Source: Stemphylium vesicarium (lineage: Eukaryota; Ascomycota; Dothideomycetes; Pleosporales; Pleosporaceae). From it: 64,000 nucleotides of DNA. The notes under the pieces are model-generated. The model did not search any database. It was not told the origin of the DNA and saw nothing but the letters and a program-made list of their open reading frames with translations. Shown piece by piece: positions 47,943-58,132 of this stretch. The stretch spans positions 62,001-126,000 of the forward strand of contig QXCR01000059.1 in assembly GCA_004380135.1 (NCBI GenBank), in the 5' to 3' direction. Numbering within the stretch: the stretch's first letter is position 1; every line of letters begins with the position of its first letter. The translations under genes and the position numbers were made by a program.

Positions 47943-49025
47943 TGACGCGCAAATTTGTGGTACAAAGTGCCGTTGCGCCAACCCGATTGGAGCCAGACTC
48001 GAGTAAATGAGATCTAATATCGCTTTAAAGAAGCGCGCAATGGTATGATTGAATAAATGATAAAGCCCAGGCTTCGGAGATTAAGTTACTTGTGGGGTAT
48101 TGGCGATGATGTGGGTATGTTGAGATGGTGTTGCGTAGACAGTATTTTACGAGGTTGTGGGTGATTGGGATGTAATTTATACAAAACTTGAACTGGGTAT
48201 GTGAGTACAGGGAAGTTTTGGTATAGCCATTGCGAGTAGATGCCGATGAGGGCGCACTGGAACATCTGGCGAATTTGGGTGGGCCGGCCGTTAAACGCAG
48301 CACCCAATCTCCTAAAGATGGCTATCTTGTCAATTTCTTGACAAAAGTTCACAAAAAAAAAGATACGACGGATCAAAAAATCGGAAGTCGAGCTGCGGTG
48401 TCAAAACACCGAGATCGACGATGCATCCACCCCAGCACACCCCGCGACAGGGCCTCTTTTTAACCGCTTCCCATGTCACAATAAACGGCATGAACCAGTC
48501 GAGGCTTGACTCCAAAATCTCTAGCTAATGTCTATTTCAGCCCGTAGAATTCACCCTGATGTCATTATTGCATCTCGTCAATGTGCTGCACAACCCTGTA
48601 CGCAGCGCAATGCGTAAGCTGAAAACGGTTGAGTCGACCGAATCAACCTCATGCGCTGGGTAAAACTGCTCTACCGGAGAGCACTGTGGTATTCAACATC
48701 GAACGTCACGTATATGATGTGCTGGGGTAAATGCGTGCCATCCCCGCCTCCGAGCGACACAAGAACGCGAGAACACTCATGGGAGAAGTTAGACAACAGG
48801 ACGTATTCTTGCGCATGACGAAACCGGCGCATTCACAGCAAAGAACCAAGCAGAGCACAATCCTTGGGTAAAACCATTGCATTATCAATACCTTCCTGAC
48901 TGGTCCATCTCCCTCCCTATCGCCCCATCCCATCTCTCCATCTCCAAGCATAACCACTATCCACCTCCCAACCGTTTTTCCAAAGCAATTTGACACCTTC
49001 ATACTAACTTCCCATCATCAGCCGG
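47943..49025. other. Intergenic region
   Basis: No gene recognised between the two proline-rich genes. Only short frames occur, together with the 3' end of the second gene. Confidence 0.4.
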
Positions 49026-50100
49026 TTAGACGTAATGGGGTGGGGCAGCTGGGTAAGCCTCAAGCGGCGTAGCGGGCGGGTAGGTTGCTGGAGGAGTGGG
49101 TGGGTAGGCTCCTGGTGCCGGAGGGGGTTGTTGTCCGTTAGGAGGGGGAGGAGGGTTACCGTTCGGTGGAGGAGGCGGTTGCTGTCCTTGAGGCGGAGGA
49201 GGAGGGTTACCGTTCGGTGGAGGAGGCGGTTGCTGTCCTTGAGGCGGAGGAGGAGGGTTGCCGTTTGGCGGTGGGGGAGGTGGCTGTTGGCCATTTGGTG
49301 GTGGTGGTGGAGGTTTTTGTCCGTGAGGCGGAGGAGGGGGGTTACCGTTTGGTGGTGGGGGAGGTGGCTGTTGGCCATTTGGTGGTGGTGGTGGAGGTTG
49401 TTGTCCGTGAGGCGGAGGAGGAGGGTTACCATTTGGTGGAGGAGGTGGTTGCTGTCCTTGAGGTGGTGGCGGAGGGTTACCATTTGGCGGTGGGGGAGGT
49501 GGGTTGCCATTTGGTGGAGGCGGAGGCGGTTGCTGGCCTGAAGGAGGAGGAGGGTTACCATTTGGTGGTGGGGGAGGTGGCTGCTGTCCATGAGGAGGAG
49601 GGGGAGGGTTGCCATTTGGCGGTGGAGGAGGCGGCTGCTGTCCTGGAGGGGGATGTGGGTTACCGTTTGGCGGTGGTGGCGGAGGGTTACCGTTTGGTGG
49701 TGGAGGTGGTTGCTGTCCATGAGGAGGCGGAGGAGTGTTGCCATTTGGTGGTGTTAGAGGGTATCGGTCACCTTCAAACGGTGGCAAAGGTGAGTTACCT
49801 CCTGGTGGAGGAGGTGGAGGTTGAACTCCAGCTGGTCGCGGCTTTGGCTTGCCACCACCTGGCTTAGGCTTATCTCCAGTTCCTGGTGGAGGGGGTGGTG
49901 GTGCGATCTCAGGAGTGGAGGGAGGGGCATTGTTGGGTACAGCAGCTGGAGCGACACCATTGGGATAAGGCTCAGGGACATAGCGCCCGACAAGAGGTGC
50001 GGCGAAGGCGCTTTGGATGTGTTAGCTGGCTAGTCTTGAAATGGAAGGGAGAGAGGATGATGTACCCGGATGCCATGAGCATGAGAATGGTAGCCCTCAT
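49026..50100 (-). CDS. Secreted proline-rich protein with NGNPPPPP/GQQPPPPP repeats
   Basis: Model: complement(join(49026-50010, 50066-50100)), 339 residues. The 55-nt intron (GTACAT donor, CCAAAG acceptor) lies in phase 2 after a 35-nt exon, and the join gives MRATILMLMASGAFAAPLVGRYV with a clear signal peptide. After a short Pro/Lys-rich region (KPKPGGGKPKPRP) the protein is an array of Pro-rich units alternating NGNPPPPPP, HGQQPPPPPP and QGQQPPPPP up to about residue 300. It ends in a Pro/Ala/Tyr-rich tail (GAYPPTPPATYPP). There are no cysteines or enzyme motifs. It probably forms polyproline II helices outside the cell, as in extensin-like or adhesive proteins. Frames on the opposite strand are repeat artefacts. 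Confidence 0.75.
49120..49745. repeat. Coding minisatellite of the proline-rich protein
   Basis: Tandem degenerate units of roughly 27-30 bp, often paired into longer units, encoding (N/H/Q)G(N/Q)(Q)PPPPP. The region is likely to vary in copy number between strains. Confidence 0.85.
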
Positions 50101-50231
50101 GATTGACGAACTGAATGAATGTCGGTGTTTGATATGTGATAGACGTCCCTAGCGTTATTGAAGAGAATGGAAGTGATTGTCGGTTGCTCACTGATGAGGA
50201 TGCTTTCTCCAAGAGCGCTGGAAACGTGTGC

Positions 50232-50238
50232 TTTTATA
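50232..50238 (-). promoter_or_regulatory. TATA box of proline-rich repeat gene
   Basis: TATAAAA on the minus strand, 131 bp before the start codon at 50100. Confidence 0.6.
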
Positions 50239-50296
50239 CACAGGCTCTCTCCCCTTTCCTCTGTCATCTTCATACTTGAAAACCCAAGTTTAGGGA

Positions 50297-50308
50297 CCTA
50301 CGCGTACC
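50297..50308. promoter_or_regulatory. CCTACGCGTACC element, copy 2
   Basis: Located 196 bp upstream of the second proline-rich gene and identical to the element at 47931-47942. An APSES/StuA or MCB-type core lies inside, and CTTGAAAA lies at 50275-50282. Confidence 0.5.
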
Positions 50309-51696
50309 CAAATGCCCAGTCCCTGCGTCAAGAGCTACTTCCCCGCACGTTACTTTCCGCAGTTTGGGCTGTGTAGTACCAGAACACATGGTACCTGTAA
50401 CAACATGGCGGACGCCAAGCAGCGCGCGCTGGTTAAGCCCAGATGGCGGAACCTTGTTTTACTTCCTGAGCCTTGCAGCCAAGACGTTGGCGAGGGCTAC
50501 GATTACGTTTCGAAGACGATGCGGGGAGTTGTTTTGCTGGGTTGATGCGGTCTATTGGATACCCTTCACTACGTACGTCCTGTGGTCAAGCTATTACGGA
50601 GTGACACCGAAGGGTGGCTAAGCAGTGTGATGTGAAACAATTTTGTTGAGCTGCCCAATGGAATTGGCTTTAATGGATTTTCGAGTTGGGATCAAAGCTC
50701 TATTTGACGTCACATTTGGCCGGAACGTTGTGTTGTTGGCATGTAAAGCACCATGGTGAGGCCGAGTCTTACCGCCTGATTTATACTCTTGTTTACACTT
50801 TATCCGATAGCGTTACATTGGCGCTGAGATCTTGGTGTTTCAAATGATGAATTCTTCTTAGAGGAAGTGGGGAACAGAGTGTCATGGTACGTGCTTTTTG
50901 ATGTGCTGATAACATGACCGAATACGCGGTGCAGTGAGGATGACAGCCGAGGCGTGTGAAGTCCATTACGGCTTCGTATTTGATGTTCCGTTCAATCTCA
51001 ACAAAGTAGAATTGATGTGCGCTCGGAACACTTGGCGTCATAAACACACGTAAGCTCATAGTGGCGCTCAAGCGAAGTGGTATACAATTTTGCAAGGGTC
51101 ATGTCTTTGACAGTCGTGCTTAGCAAATGGTATATGTAGCCTGTTGAGGTCGAGTTTTATTTTAAGCTTACCTAGAGAAGGAGGGATAGACCCTACATTC
51201 TGCCCCGCGTTCGAGATTGAGGTCTGCGGTCTAGATGATCATGAGACGGACCTTTCATCCCGAGCCACCGGAAAGATGTACGAAGCCTGCTATGTGGAGG
51301 GTAGAAAGAATGACGGGGTAGTGGACTATGGAGCTCAGCCACCGAGTATTGCAACTGACGTCTTTCCCTGAGAATCCGCTGATCATGAGAGGTCTTTGAG
51401 TCTGCCCGGGCGGTATGGGAAAGGCCAGACATTGTGATCTCATGAGACGCTCGTTGAGATGAGTATTGGAGGCATTGTGTGTATGGGAAGACGGTGATCT
51501 GTAGTGGCCAATGAGTCCAGAAAGCAACAAGAAGCCTTTTACAAAATGCGGTCAGCACTGGACGGTGTGTTGGCATACAACGTCTCACATTTCATCGTTT
51601 TAGCGGTGGTAGGAGTAGCTTCCATCAGCTCTTGATGAAGGCCCGTAGAATTAGTATTAGTATTTACTCCGTCCAAAAGCTTCCCGAGCGTAAGAC
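50309..51696. other. Intergenic region
   Basis: No gene recognised. Frames at 51144-51371 (+) and 51193-51588 (-) overlap and have no motifs. Confidence 0.4.
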
Positions 51697-52323
51697 TCAG
51701 CCATCATCCTCGATCACTAATCCAATCTCTTCGGCGTTCTTGACTTCGCCGCCCTTATTGTTCGTATCCACATCGTCCTCGGTACCAATCGTGGGCGCGT
51801 TTGCATTTGGCGCGAGCTTTTTCTTTGTCTTCTCTCCCTCAGCGCCGGGCGTGCCGTCTTTTGCGCTGGCCTCTCCTCCCTTGGCGCCCTTCTTCGCCTT
51901 CTCTTTCCTCTGCCTTGCCTTTTCCCTTTTCAGTCTGTTCTTCTCCGTCTTTTCCTTGTCCCTCTTTTCTTGCTCCTCTTTACGCTTCGCAAATTCCCTC
52001 TCGTCCTCCTCCTTTTTCACCTCGTCGTCCATGGCCCGTAGCCTCTCATATTCGCGTCGCCGGCTCGCCTTGTAGACATGGAATTCGCCACTGCCTGCAC
52101 CGGCACTTGATCCCTGGACATTTGCGACAATCTCTGGAGGCAGCGAAGAGTTTTTGGCAAGTGCGCCGGAGCCGGGGATGTGTATGTCGCGATCGGGCTT
52201 CGCGAAGAGGGCTTCGACTTGCGAGGCCTGCTCTGTGCGAGGAGTAAGAGCGCGCTTCTTGACGGGGCGTTTGGAGCGCGGGTCGGCGGACGTGGGTATG
52301 GCTTCGGGGATAGGTTCGGACAT
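51697..52323 (-). CDS. DUF1168 / PRKR-interacting protein 1-like
   Basis: Single-exon frame of 208 residues. The N-terminus is basic (KRPVKKRALTPRTEQ), followed by a segment with GSGEFHVYKASRRREYERLRAMD near residues 78-100, the conserved core of the DUF1168 family that includes human PRKRIP1. A long Lys/Glu/Arg-rich single helix follows (about 100-150), then a low-complexity acidic tail. In animals PRKRIP1 is a nuclear, double-stranded RNA-binding protein seen in spliceosome structures as a long helix, and the charged helix here fits that. The assignment rests on the EFHVYxxxRRREYxR block. It is divergent from the histidine phosphatase gene with a 468-bp shared spacer. Confidence 0.82.
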   Translation of the reverse strand: MSEPIPEAIPTSADPRSKRPVKKRALTPRTEQASQVEALFAKPDRDIHIPGSGALAKNSSLPPEIVANVQGSSAGAGSGEFHVYKASRRREYERLRAMDDEVKKEEDEREFAKRKEEQEKRDKEKTEKNRLKREKARQRKEKAKKGAKGGEASAKDGTPGAEGEKTKKKLAPNANAPTIGTEDDVDTNNKGGEVKNAEEIGLVIEDDG

Positions 52324-52791
52324 TGTGGTGCGGAGGATTGAGTCTGGCGCGTGTGGCCGAATTGCGCAAAGACCGGATGAGGTTGACAGCGATGTCGGAT
52401 GTGCGTGACTACTGGCACGTGATTATGTAACTTTCGCGACGCTGATGCGACGGGTTTGAAAGGCTTCGTGAGGGGTTGGCGGGTAGGGCAGGGAAGAAAA
52501 AGTGAGATGGAAGTTGTCGGGCAATGGTGAAAGATGACGCGCTAGCGTCTGCGGCAGGAGAGCCGCCCACTAGGTGCCTGGGTACGGCGCACCAGACAAA
52601 CCACTCCTGCCAGCATAGTCGCCGCCATCGTCGGGCTTGCATCAGCATATGAAACACCCAACTTCGCACTTTCTCCGCCCCTCTGTATACATTTCCTCCT
52701 TGCCTTAATTGCTATACGTCGCACCTCACGTCTACAGCAAGTCGCCCTCGGAAAGCCTAAAGATTTTCGTATCCCACCCTCCAACTTCGAC
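52324..52791. promoter_or_regulatory. Divergent promoter spacer
   Basis: Separates the start codons of the DUF1168 gene (-) and the histidine phosphatase gene (+). No TATA-like element or clear operator seen. Confidence 0.35.
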
Positions 52792-54592
52792 ATGGGGAAA
52801 CCCCGCGTAGGTCCACTTTATTAATGCGAGGAATGCCGATGGCTGATATCCGCGCAGATGATTATTCTGATACGCCATGCGCAATCCGAAGGGAATAAGA
52901 ATCGCGATATTCACCAGTTCATCCCCGACCACAGGGTGAAATTGACACAGCATGGCTGGACTCAGGTACGTCTTTGCTCATATGTGCTTCCAGACGACTC
53001 ATGACTGACTCGAGGCGACCACAGGCGGAAGACGCTGGACGTCAGCTTCGCTCTTTGCTTAAACCAGACGATACTCTCCAGTTCTATACTTCCCCTTACC
53101 GCCGAACCCGTGAGACCACCGAAGGCATTCTTCGCACCCTAACTTCGGACGACCCTACACCTTCGCCCTTTCCCCGCAATAAGATCACGGTATTCGAGGA
53201 GCCAAGGATACGGGAACAAGACTTTGGCAACTTCCAGCCATGTTCAGCTGAGATGGAGCGCATGTGGCAAGAAAGAGCCGACTATGGTCACTTCTTCTAT
53301 CGCATACCCGACGGCGAGAGTGCAGCAGATGCCTATGACCGCGTCAGTGGCTTCAATGAGAGTTTATGGAGATCTTTCCAGGACGAGAACTTTCCCAGCG
53401 TTTGCGTATTAGTCACGCATGGACTCATGTCGAGAGTGTTCTTAATGAAATGGTAAGCGTTCAGCCGTTTGCACTTGACCAGACCATGCTAATGCGACCT
53501 AGGTACCATTGGTCAGTTGAATACTTCGAGGACCTCCGGAACGTCAACCACTGCGAGTTCATCATCATGAAGCGAAGCGAACACAACGGCCGATACATCC
53601 TTCAGAACGAGCTGCGAACATGGTCTGAACTCAAGCGCCGGGCTGCAAAAGACAAAGAGGAACAACCAAAGAGTGCTACGATCACCACCCCAAGCAGGAC
53701 CACTCCGTTGAATGGCTTAAGCCAATCCACTGCCACGGCCTCCCCTACCATACCCACGCGTCGTTGGGGTGGGTGCGTGAACGGATGTAATCACGACAAG
53801 ATCAATTTCCCTCGGCGTCCCATGCGAAAGAACACCCTAGAATACCTCGGCCAAAGCTCGCAGCAACTCCCTCCACCCGCCGTACAACATATGGAGCCAT
53901 TAGAGAGCGAGCAAGAAGACCATCCAGTGGCAGCACAAGAAGCCGAACACGCTCCCATCATCAATGAGCCGTCTCCGGCAAAGCTGCCACGAAAGCAAAG
54001 CACCAAAGGCGCTCCTGTTCCTGCCATGCCGCCGACACCAGCATCCCCGAATGATGCTTCCAACGACGCTACAAGTAGTGAAGAGGAGGAGGCAGCTTCG
54101 TCCATGTCGCGGTCGGGACACCACGCGCAACCGCGGACTGCTGCAGTCTTGCGTCACCTCCAGGCCCCTCAGTCTGGAGAAGGCTTTTCCGACGACTCAG
54201 ACTACTTCCCCGGAATGCAGCACCTGCATCACAGCACTGGCCATCGTAAATTTCTCCGGGCCAGCTCGACTCAGCGCAAGCAATCCAAAGACCGCAAAAT
54301 ACAGCGCAAGCAGACAGAACAAGGTTGGCTAGAGGAGTCAGGTATGGGAAAGGATGTCAAGACGGACAGGTTGGGAGACGGCGACACCACAAGTGATGAG
54401 ACGGCGTTTGCAAAAGAAAAAGCAGGCGAACCAATCCTGAGGGAGGCGCTAAAAGGCAACATGATTGTCGAGAAGAGCGAAGAGGAAAGAGAAGGAAACG
54501 ACGAGACTGGTGACGCGGAGAAGAAGATGGATGGAGCGGAGATTGACAAGATACAGGATGCTGAAAGGAAGGGCTTTGGGGAAGTATACTGA
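52792..54592 (+). CDS. Histidine phosphatase (phosphoglycerate mutase-like)
   Basis: Model: join(52792-52806, 52858-52965, 53025-53452, 53503-54592), 546 residues. Introns of 50-59 nt have GTAGGT, GTACGT and GTAAGC donors, and all joins keep frame. The catalytic RHG-type motif is LIRHAQSEGN with phospho-accepting His12. FYTSPYRRTRETTEGIL carries the phosphate-pocket Arg. REQDFGNFQ, the proton-donor Glu/Asp area, and the second His in VLVTHGLMSRVFLMKWYHW complete the branch 1 histidine phosphatase fold (about residues 6-240). The C-terminal 300 residues are disordered and charged, an extension common in fungal members related to yeast Det1. The substrate is unknown; a phosphoprotein or small phosphate ester is possible. 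Confidence 0.85.
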
Positions 54593-54891
54593 GGTTGCCC
54601 AGCTTGCTAGACGGTAATACTATGATACGCGGCGAGAAATCAGGCGACAATTCACTAATGGCAAGGACCGTGCTCCCGCTCTCAACATCACGTGCCAAGG
54701 TTGTTGTCGCATCGTTCGTCCTCTTAATGTCATCGACCCACTTTTTTCCCCCGTGAGGGATCCAGGTCTCCGTTTGCTCTCCCCCTCTTAACCCCCGTCT
54801 GATTCTTCTCTCACTCAACTCAACTGCTCGAGTCGCCTCTCACACTACTCAATCCACTTTGAATATTGATGAACATTGAGTGCTAAACACC
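54593..54891. other. Short intergenic region
   Basis: Contains the 3' end of the phosphatase gene and a pyrimidine-rich leader (CTCTCACTCAACTCAACTGC) for the next gene. Confidence 0.4.
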
Positions 54892-55772
54892 ATGGAGCGC
54901 AAAGAGACTGGCCCGAGTAGCAGCGACATCGCTGTCTCACGTATTGCGTTGCAGAGCAAGTCTTTTGAGTTTCTCTAACTGCCCGCAGGTGAGCAAATGG
55001 TCCTATGAACAGCTTGTGTACCTGACTAACATGACACGCAGAAATTCCAAACTTAATCTATGCTTTCGCAGTGGAGCTAAGCGAATCGGTCGCCCTTGCG
55101 TACAAACCCGATAGCGCCGAGCCTGAACCCAATTGGGGTACTCAACAACACCAGTCACTGGGGCTTACTCAGACTTGCAGGCAAATACGCGCCGAGTATT
55201 TGCCTGTTTACTTCGAGAATACTGCTGTCGAGTTCCTGTACTGGCACTTCGACGAGTACCTTTCTGCCTTCGTGGAGCCTCAGATTGCACAATACGGCAA
55301 TAAATCTGTTGTCGGCAACGTCACATTAAGACAAAAGGATCATGACGTTCAATGCCCTGACTGCCCTACTTACGATACCAGTTGCTACTGCGACGAACGC
55401 ACCGTCGACGTGTTTCCCGTCATCAGACTCTTCATTGAGGCCCAGAAGTTCAGCGCGCGCTTTTCTATCTGCACGGAACCAAAATCCTACTACTACACTT
55501 ACAAAGAAGAACAAGAATCAATCGATCGGATTTTCAATATACAAGAGAACCCAAAGTGGGCTGCTTACCTCACCACTGCGGTGTCTCACATCTGGCTGAT
55601 CGACGACGGGGCTCCTTACCTGGGCAGAGGTATCATCATCAAGAAGGCATGCGCGGAACCTTGGATGGAAAAGCATTTGAGACGTAGCGCCTCGGGAGAT
55701 GAATGGTTCAAGCAGACTGGGTTTTCGGAAATCGTTAAAGAGTACTTTTGTACAGTACCTGACGAGTTTTGA
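54892..55772 (+). CDS. F-box-like fungal protein, with an in-frame stop in one reading
   Basis: The main exon (55042-55772) encodes about 240 residues of the fungal F-box-like type: a start like LPAEIPNLIYAFAVEL, then SLGLTQTCRQIRAEYLPVYFEN, which closely fits the common fungal LPAEIRNxIYxxAL ... LLxTCRQIRxEaxxxxY pattern. The natural exon 1 (54892-54988, donor GTGAGC, intron to 55041 with CTAAC and CGCAG) supplies FEFL-stop-LPA, with a TAA at 54976-54978 just before the conserved LPAEI. Either the gene is inactivated by one nonsense change, or splicing uses another donor at 54941 (GTATTG), which removes the stop and gives about 260 residues but loses LPAE. A Cys-rich loop (CPDCPTYDTSCYC) lies mid-protein. 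Function unknown. Confidence 0.6.
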
Positions 55773-56611
55773 GACAGAGCGTCTCATGATAGCGAGCTTA
55801 GAGCAACATGTCAAGTGGAAGATTACGCACTGTAGGTCCATGTGACTCATGAATTTACATTAGGTCTACTTTCCAGACGTGTCTTGGGTTACAAGCCTTC
55901 ATAGGGATTGTGAAGCGGTTTAAACTTCACAATTAGACAGCAAAGATAGTATGTAGTAAATAAAAAATGACAATCCCTCGGATCACTCTTCCAGTGCTCC
56001 ACGAAAAAAAGAAGACGTGTCCTCCTATACAATGGTCTGCTTAGTTGGTTGAATATGAAGACCAAAACGTGCTCATGCTCGCTACCTTACATGTTTGTCC
56101 CGCATGAAGATTACGAAAAGGATCTTCTCACGGGGACAAGTGATTTATTCCCGCTATAGCAGCCTCTCCGCTGCTGGTATATCACGTAGCCGTTCCGCTT
56201 CCATTACCGCAATCACCCATTAGCAACCCCCGTCACAGAGGGGGACTGCTAGATTGTGCGCCCAGGATCAAACGTTCAAACTAACATGAGTCGGACCAGT
56301 GCCAGGATTCGAACATCAAATGAGTTCATCGGCCTGATCCGATTCGGGTCGGCGGGGAATCCAGGGTCCACAAATTCATGACGATACCATGGGAAAGGAA
56401 AAAATGTCCCCAAACCGATCTTTCAGCAAGTAATAATAGTGGAGCAGGTAGGATCTTGTACTACGGTTAATCCAACCCCTTCATTGACATATTTCGATCG
56501 TAGAGTACAAATCCTCAAAAATGAGACTCTCCCTCTCCCTTCTTCCTCCATCCACTACTGAAAGTCAGGACCACCTGTCGACTTCACAGTAAAACACATC
56601 AAGCCGCAACC
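55773..56611. other. Intergenic region
   Basis: No gene recognised. A GGATTCGAAC sequence near 56302 resembles a tRNA T loop, but the arms do not pair. Confidence 0.45.
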
Positions 56612-57181
56612 ATGCAAGTCGACGTAATGCAACACTTCATAACCGAACTCCCCGCCGCCACCTCCTCCTTTCCCCTCAACTTGATGATCAGCATCCTCGC
56701 CCTCCTCCTCTTCGCCCTCATGAACATCGCCGTCATACATATCGGCGCTCTTACCTACTCCTACCCCATGATCTTCGTCCCGTACCCCATCGCCAACCTC
56801 AGCGTCCTGAACCTACATTACTACCTCCCTGCATCCTCCTTGAACGCCCTCATCGCCACCGTGAACGACTTCGAGACGACCGCGCTACTCATCTGCGCAC
56901 TGCAGTATGTTGCCATCTTTGGGGCATTTTGCTTGATGACTCGCAGGTGGAAGACTGAGTACCATATTGGATTCTGGGCGCAGGTTGTGCTGTGCATGGG
57001 AGTGAGGGCCTTGGTTGTGTTTTGTGAGCCGAGGTTCTTCAAGTCGAGCCTGGTTGCATGGGTAACGATGTTGGAGTGTCTTGTATATTCTCTTATTGTG
57101 ATGTGGCAAGAGACAGAGAGTGTAAGTGATAAAACATACATTGTCGTGGATTGCATTGAGTTGAAGGACCACACCCGTTGA
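56612..57181 (+). CDS. Small multispan membrane protein
   Basis: Single-exon frame of 189 residues. Four or five hydrophobic segments are visible: about 22-50 (LMISILALLLFALMNIAV), 52-75 (ALTYSYPMIFVPYPIANL), 93-110 (ALLICALQYVAIFGAFCL), 123-140 (GFWAQVVLCMGVRALVVF) and 148-167 (LVAWVTMLECLVYSLIVMW). Short loops join them, with an RRWK cluster after the third, and the soluble tail is short. No signal peptide or catalytic motif is visible. The order of hydrophobic segments, basic loop and a Met-Glu/Leu-Glu pair in the last span is shared with the minus-strand frame at 57668-58132 and with a fragment at 57246-57491, suggesting related genes. The family is not recognised. Confidence 0.55.
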   Translation: MQVDVMQHFITELPAATSSFPLNLMISILALLLFALMNIAVIHIGALTYSYPMIFVPYPIANLSVLNLHYYLPASSLNALIATVNDFETTALLICALQYVAIFGAFCLMTRRWKTEYHIGFWAQVVLCMGVRALVVFCEPRFFKSSLVAWVTMLECLVYSLIVMWQETESVSDKTYIVVDCIELKDHTR

Positions 57182-57245
57182 CACGACGTGGCTCTATGTG
57201 TCACATGAAGCTACTATAACCAGCACCGTACATAGTCTTGGTCTA

Positions 57246-57491
57246 TCATACCATTTCCTGCTCAGTCTTCTCATCTATCCTTTCGCGACCTTCTTCCTCA
57301 TCTGGCTCCCAACCATGAGCCAGAATGTTGCATACTAGCAAAATCGTCAAAACTTCCATGCTGGTTGGTGCATAAAAGTAACCATGCATTTCAATTCCGG
57401 AAAAGCGCAAGGATAAGCAACGCCAAATGGTGCCGAACGCTGTGACGAAGCCAACGAAAAGCCCTTCACCACGCCAATTAGCACAGCTCAC
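57246..57491 (-). pseudogene. Possible C-terminal fragment of a related membrane protein
   Basis: An open frame encodes two hydrophobic segments (GLFVGFVTAFGTIWRCLSL and SMEVLTILLVCNILAHGW) and an acidic tail. The pattern matches the last two spans of the neighbours at 56612 and 57668. The frame is open upstream to about 57560 with EKCGKCEKNRQLTDEE, but no start codon or acceptor was found. It could be a decayed gene or an exon of one. Confidence 0.3.
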
Positions 57492-57667
57492 AACCGCACT
57501 GACTTCCTCGTCAGTCAGCTGCCGGTTCTTCTCGCACTTCCCGCACTTCTCTCAAGAAAAAGGCGGCGCTCTATACGGGGGTTCCTGATATGGTAAATCG
57601 CTCTTGCCGCGCGACAGCTTCTCTATTTTCGCTCCTTCTTCTTCCTGTATCCTGACCTAGTCCAATG

Positions 57668-58132
57668 TTAGCAAGATTTCGATAGGAACTTGTTTGCTTT
57701 TTCCCGATTTATTAGTACAATTCTCCAGAAAAAGATCGCAAAACCCAGGACAAAGCTCTCCATGGCTATCCACTGAAGGCCGGTGATGCCGTAATTTCCC
57801 TGCGCCGGATCCCGAGCTACATATGCTTGGAAGATTACCGACGCTCGTAGTGTCCATGTCGTGATCAGAGTGTTTCTTATCGCAGTCTCCTTAACATGCG
57901 CATAGCGGTGGCGGCGTATTTGCCATATTGCGAGAGCGATGAGACATGTGATAGGTATGCTGAGACAAAGTGAGAAGTATGTGGTGGAGTCCTCGAGGGA
58001 GCTGGCGAGCACTTTGAGACTTTCCATAGATCCTTGGTGTTCGAGAAAGAGTGCGATGAAGTAGGCGATATACGGTGTCGTGAGAATCAGGAAGGCGTAG
58101 ATAGTGATGGATATTATACATCCAAAAAGCAC
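57668..58132 (-). CDS. Small multispan membrane protein, 5' end unresolved
   Basis: The frame encodes at least 154 residues and stays open upstream to about 58208 (reading RALADFIFANVVLVLYSVLF), where stops occur. No ATG lies in frame before the first span, so an upstream exon or a frameshift must be involved. An ATG at 58239 (MFPTDILEMIVGR) is in another frame. Hydrophobic segments are FGCIISITIYAFLILTTPYI, SLCLSIPITCLIALAIW with a following RRHR cluster, LITTWTLRASVIFQAYV and MESFVLGFAIFFWRIVL. Like its neighbour at 56612 it has four or five spans and no known motif. Confidence 0.45.
   Translation of the reverse strand: MLFGCIISITIYAFLILTTPYIAYFIALFLEHQGSMESLKVLASSLEDSTTYFSLCLSIPITCLIALAIWQIRRHRYAHVKETAIRNTLITTWTLRASVIFQAYVARDPAQGNYGITGLQWIAMESFVLGFAIFFWRIVLINREKANKFLSKSC

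Noticed and set aside
49035..49867. Long plus-strand frames over the proline-rich gene
   Set aside because: Trp/Arg- and Glu/Val-rich translations are mirror images of the repeat. The minus strand has the signal peptide and intron.
56270..56360. tRNA-like sequence with GGATTCGAAC
   Set aside because: The T-stem and acceptor halves do not pair, and no D arm or anticodon arm can be drawn.
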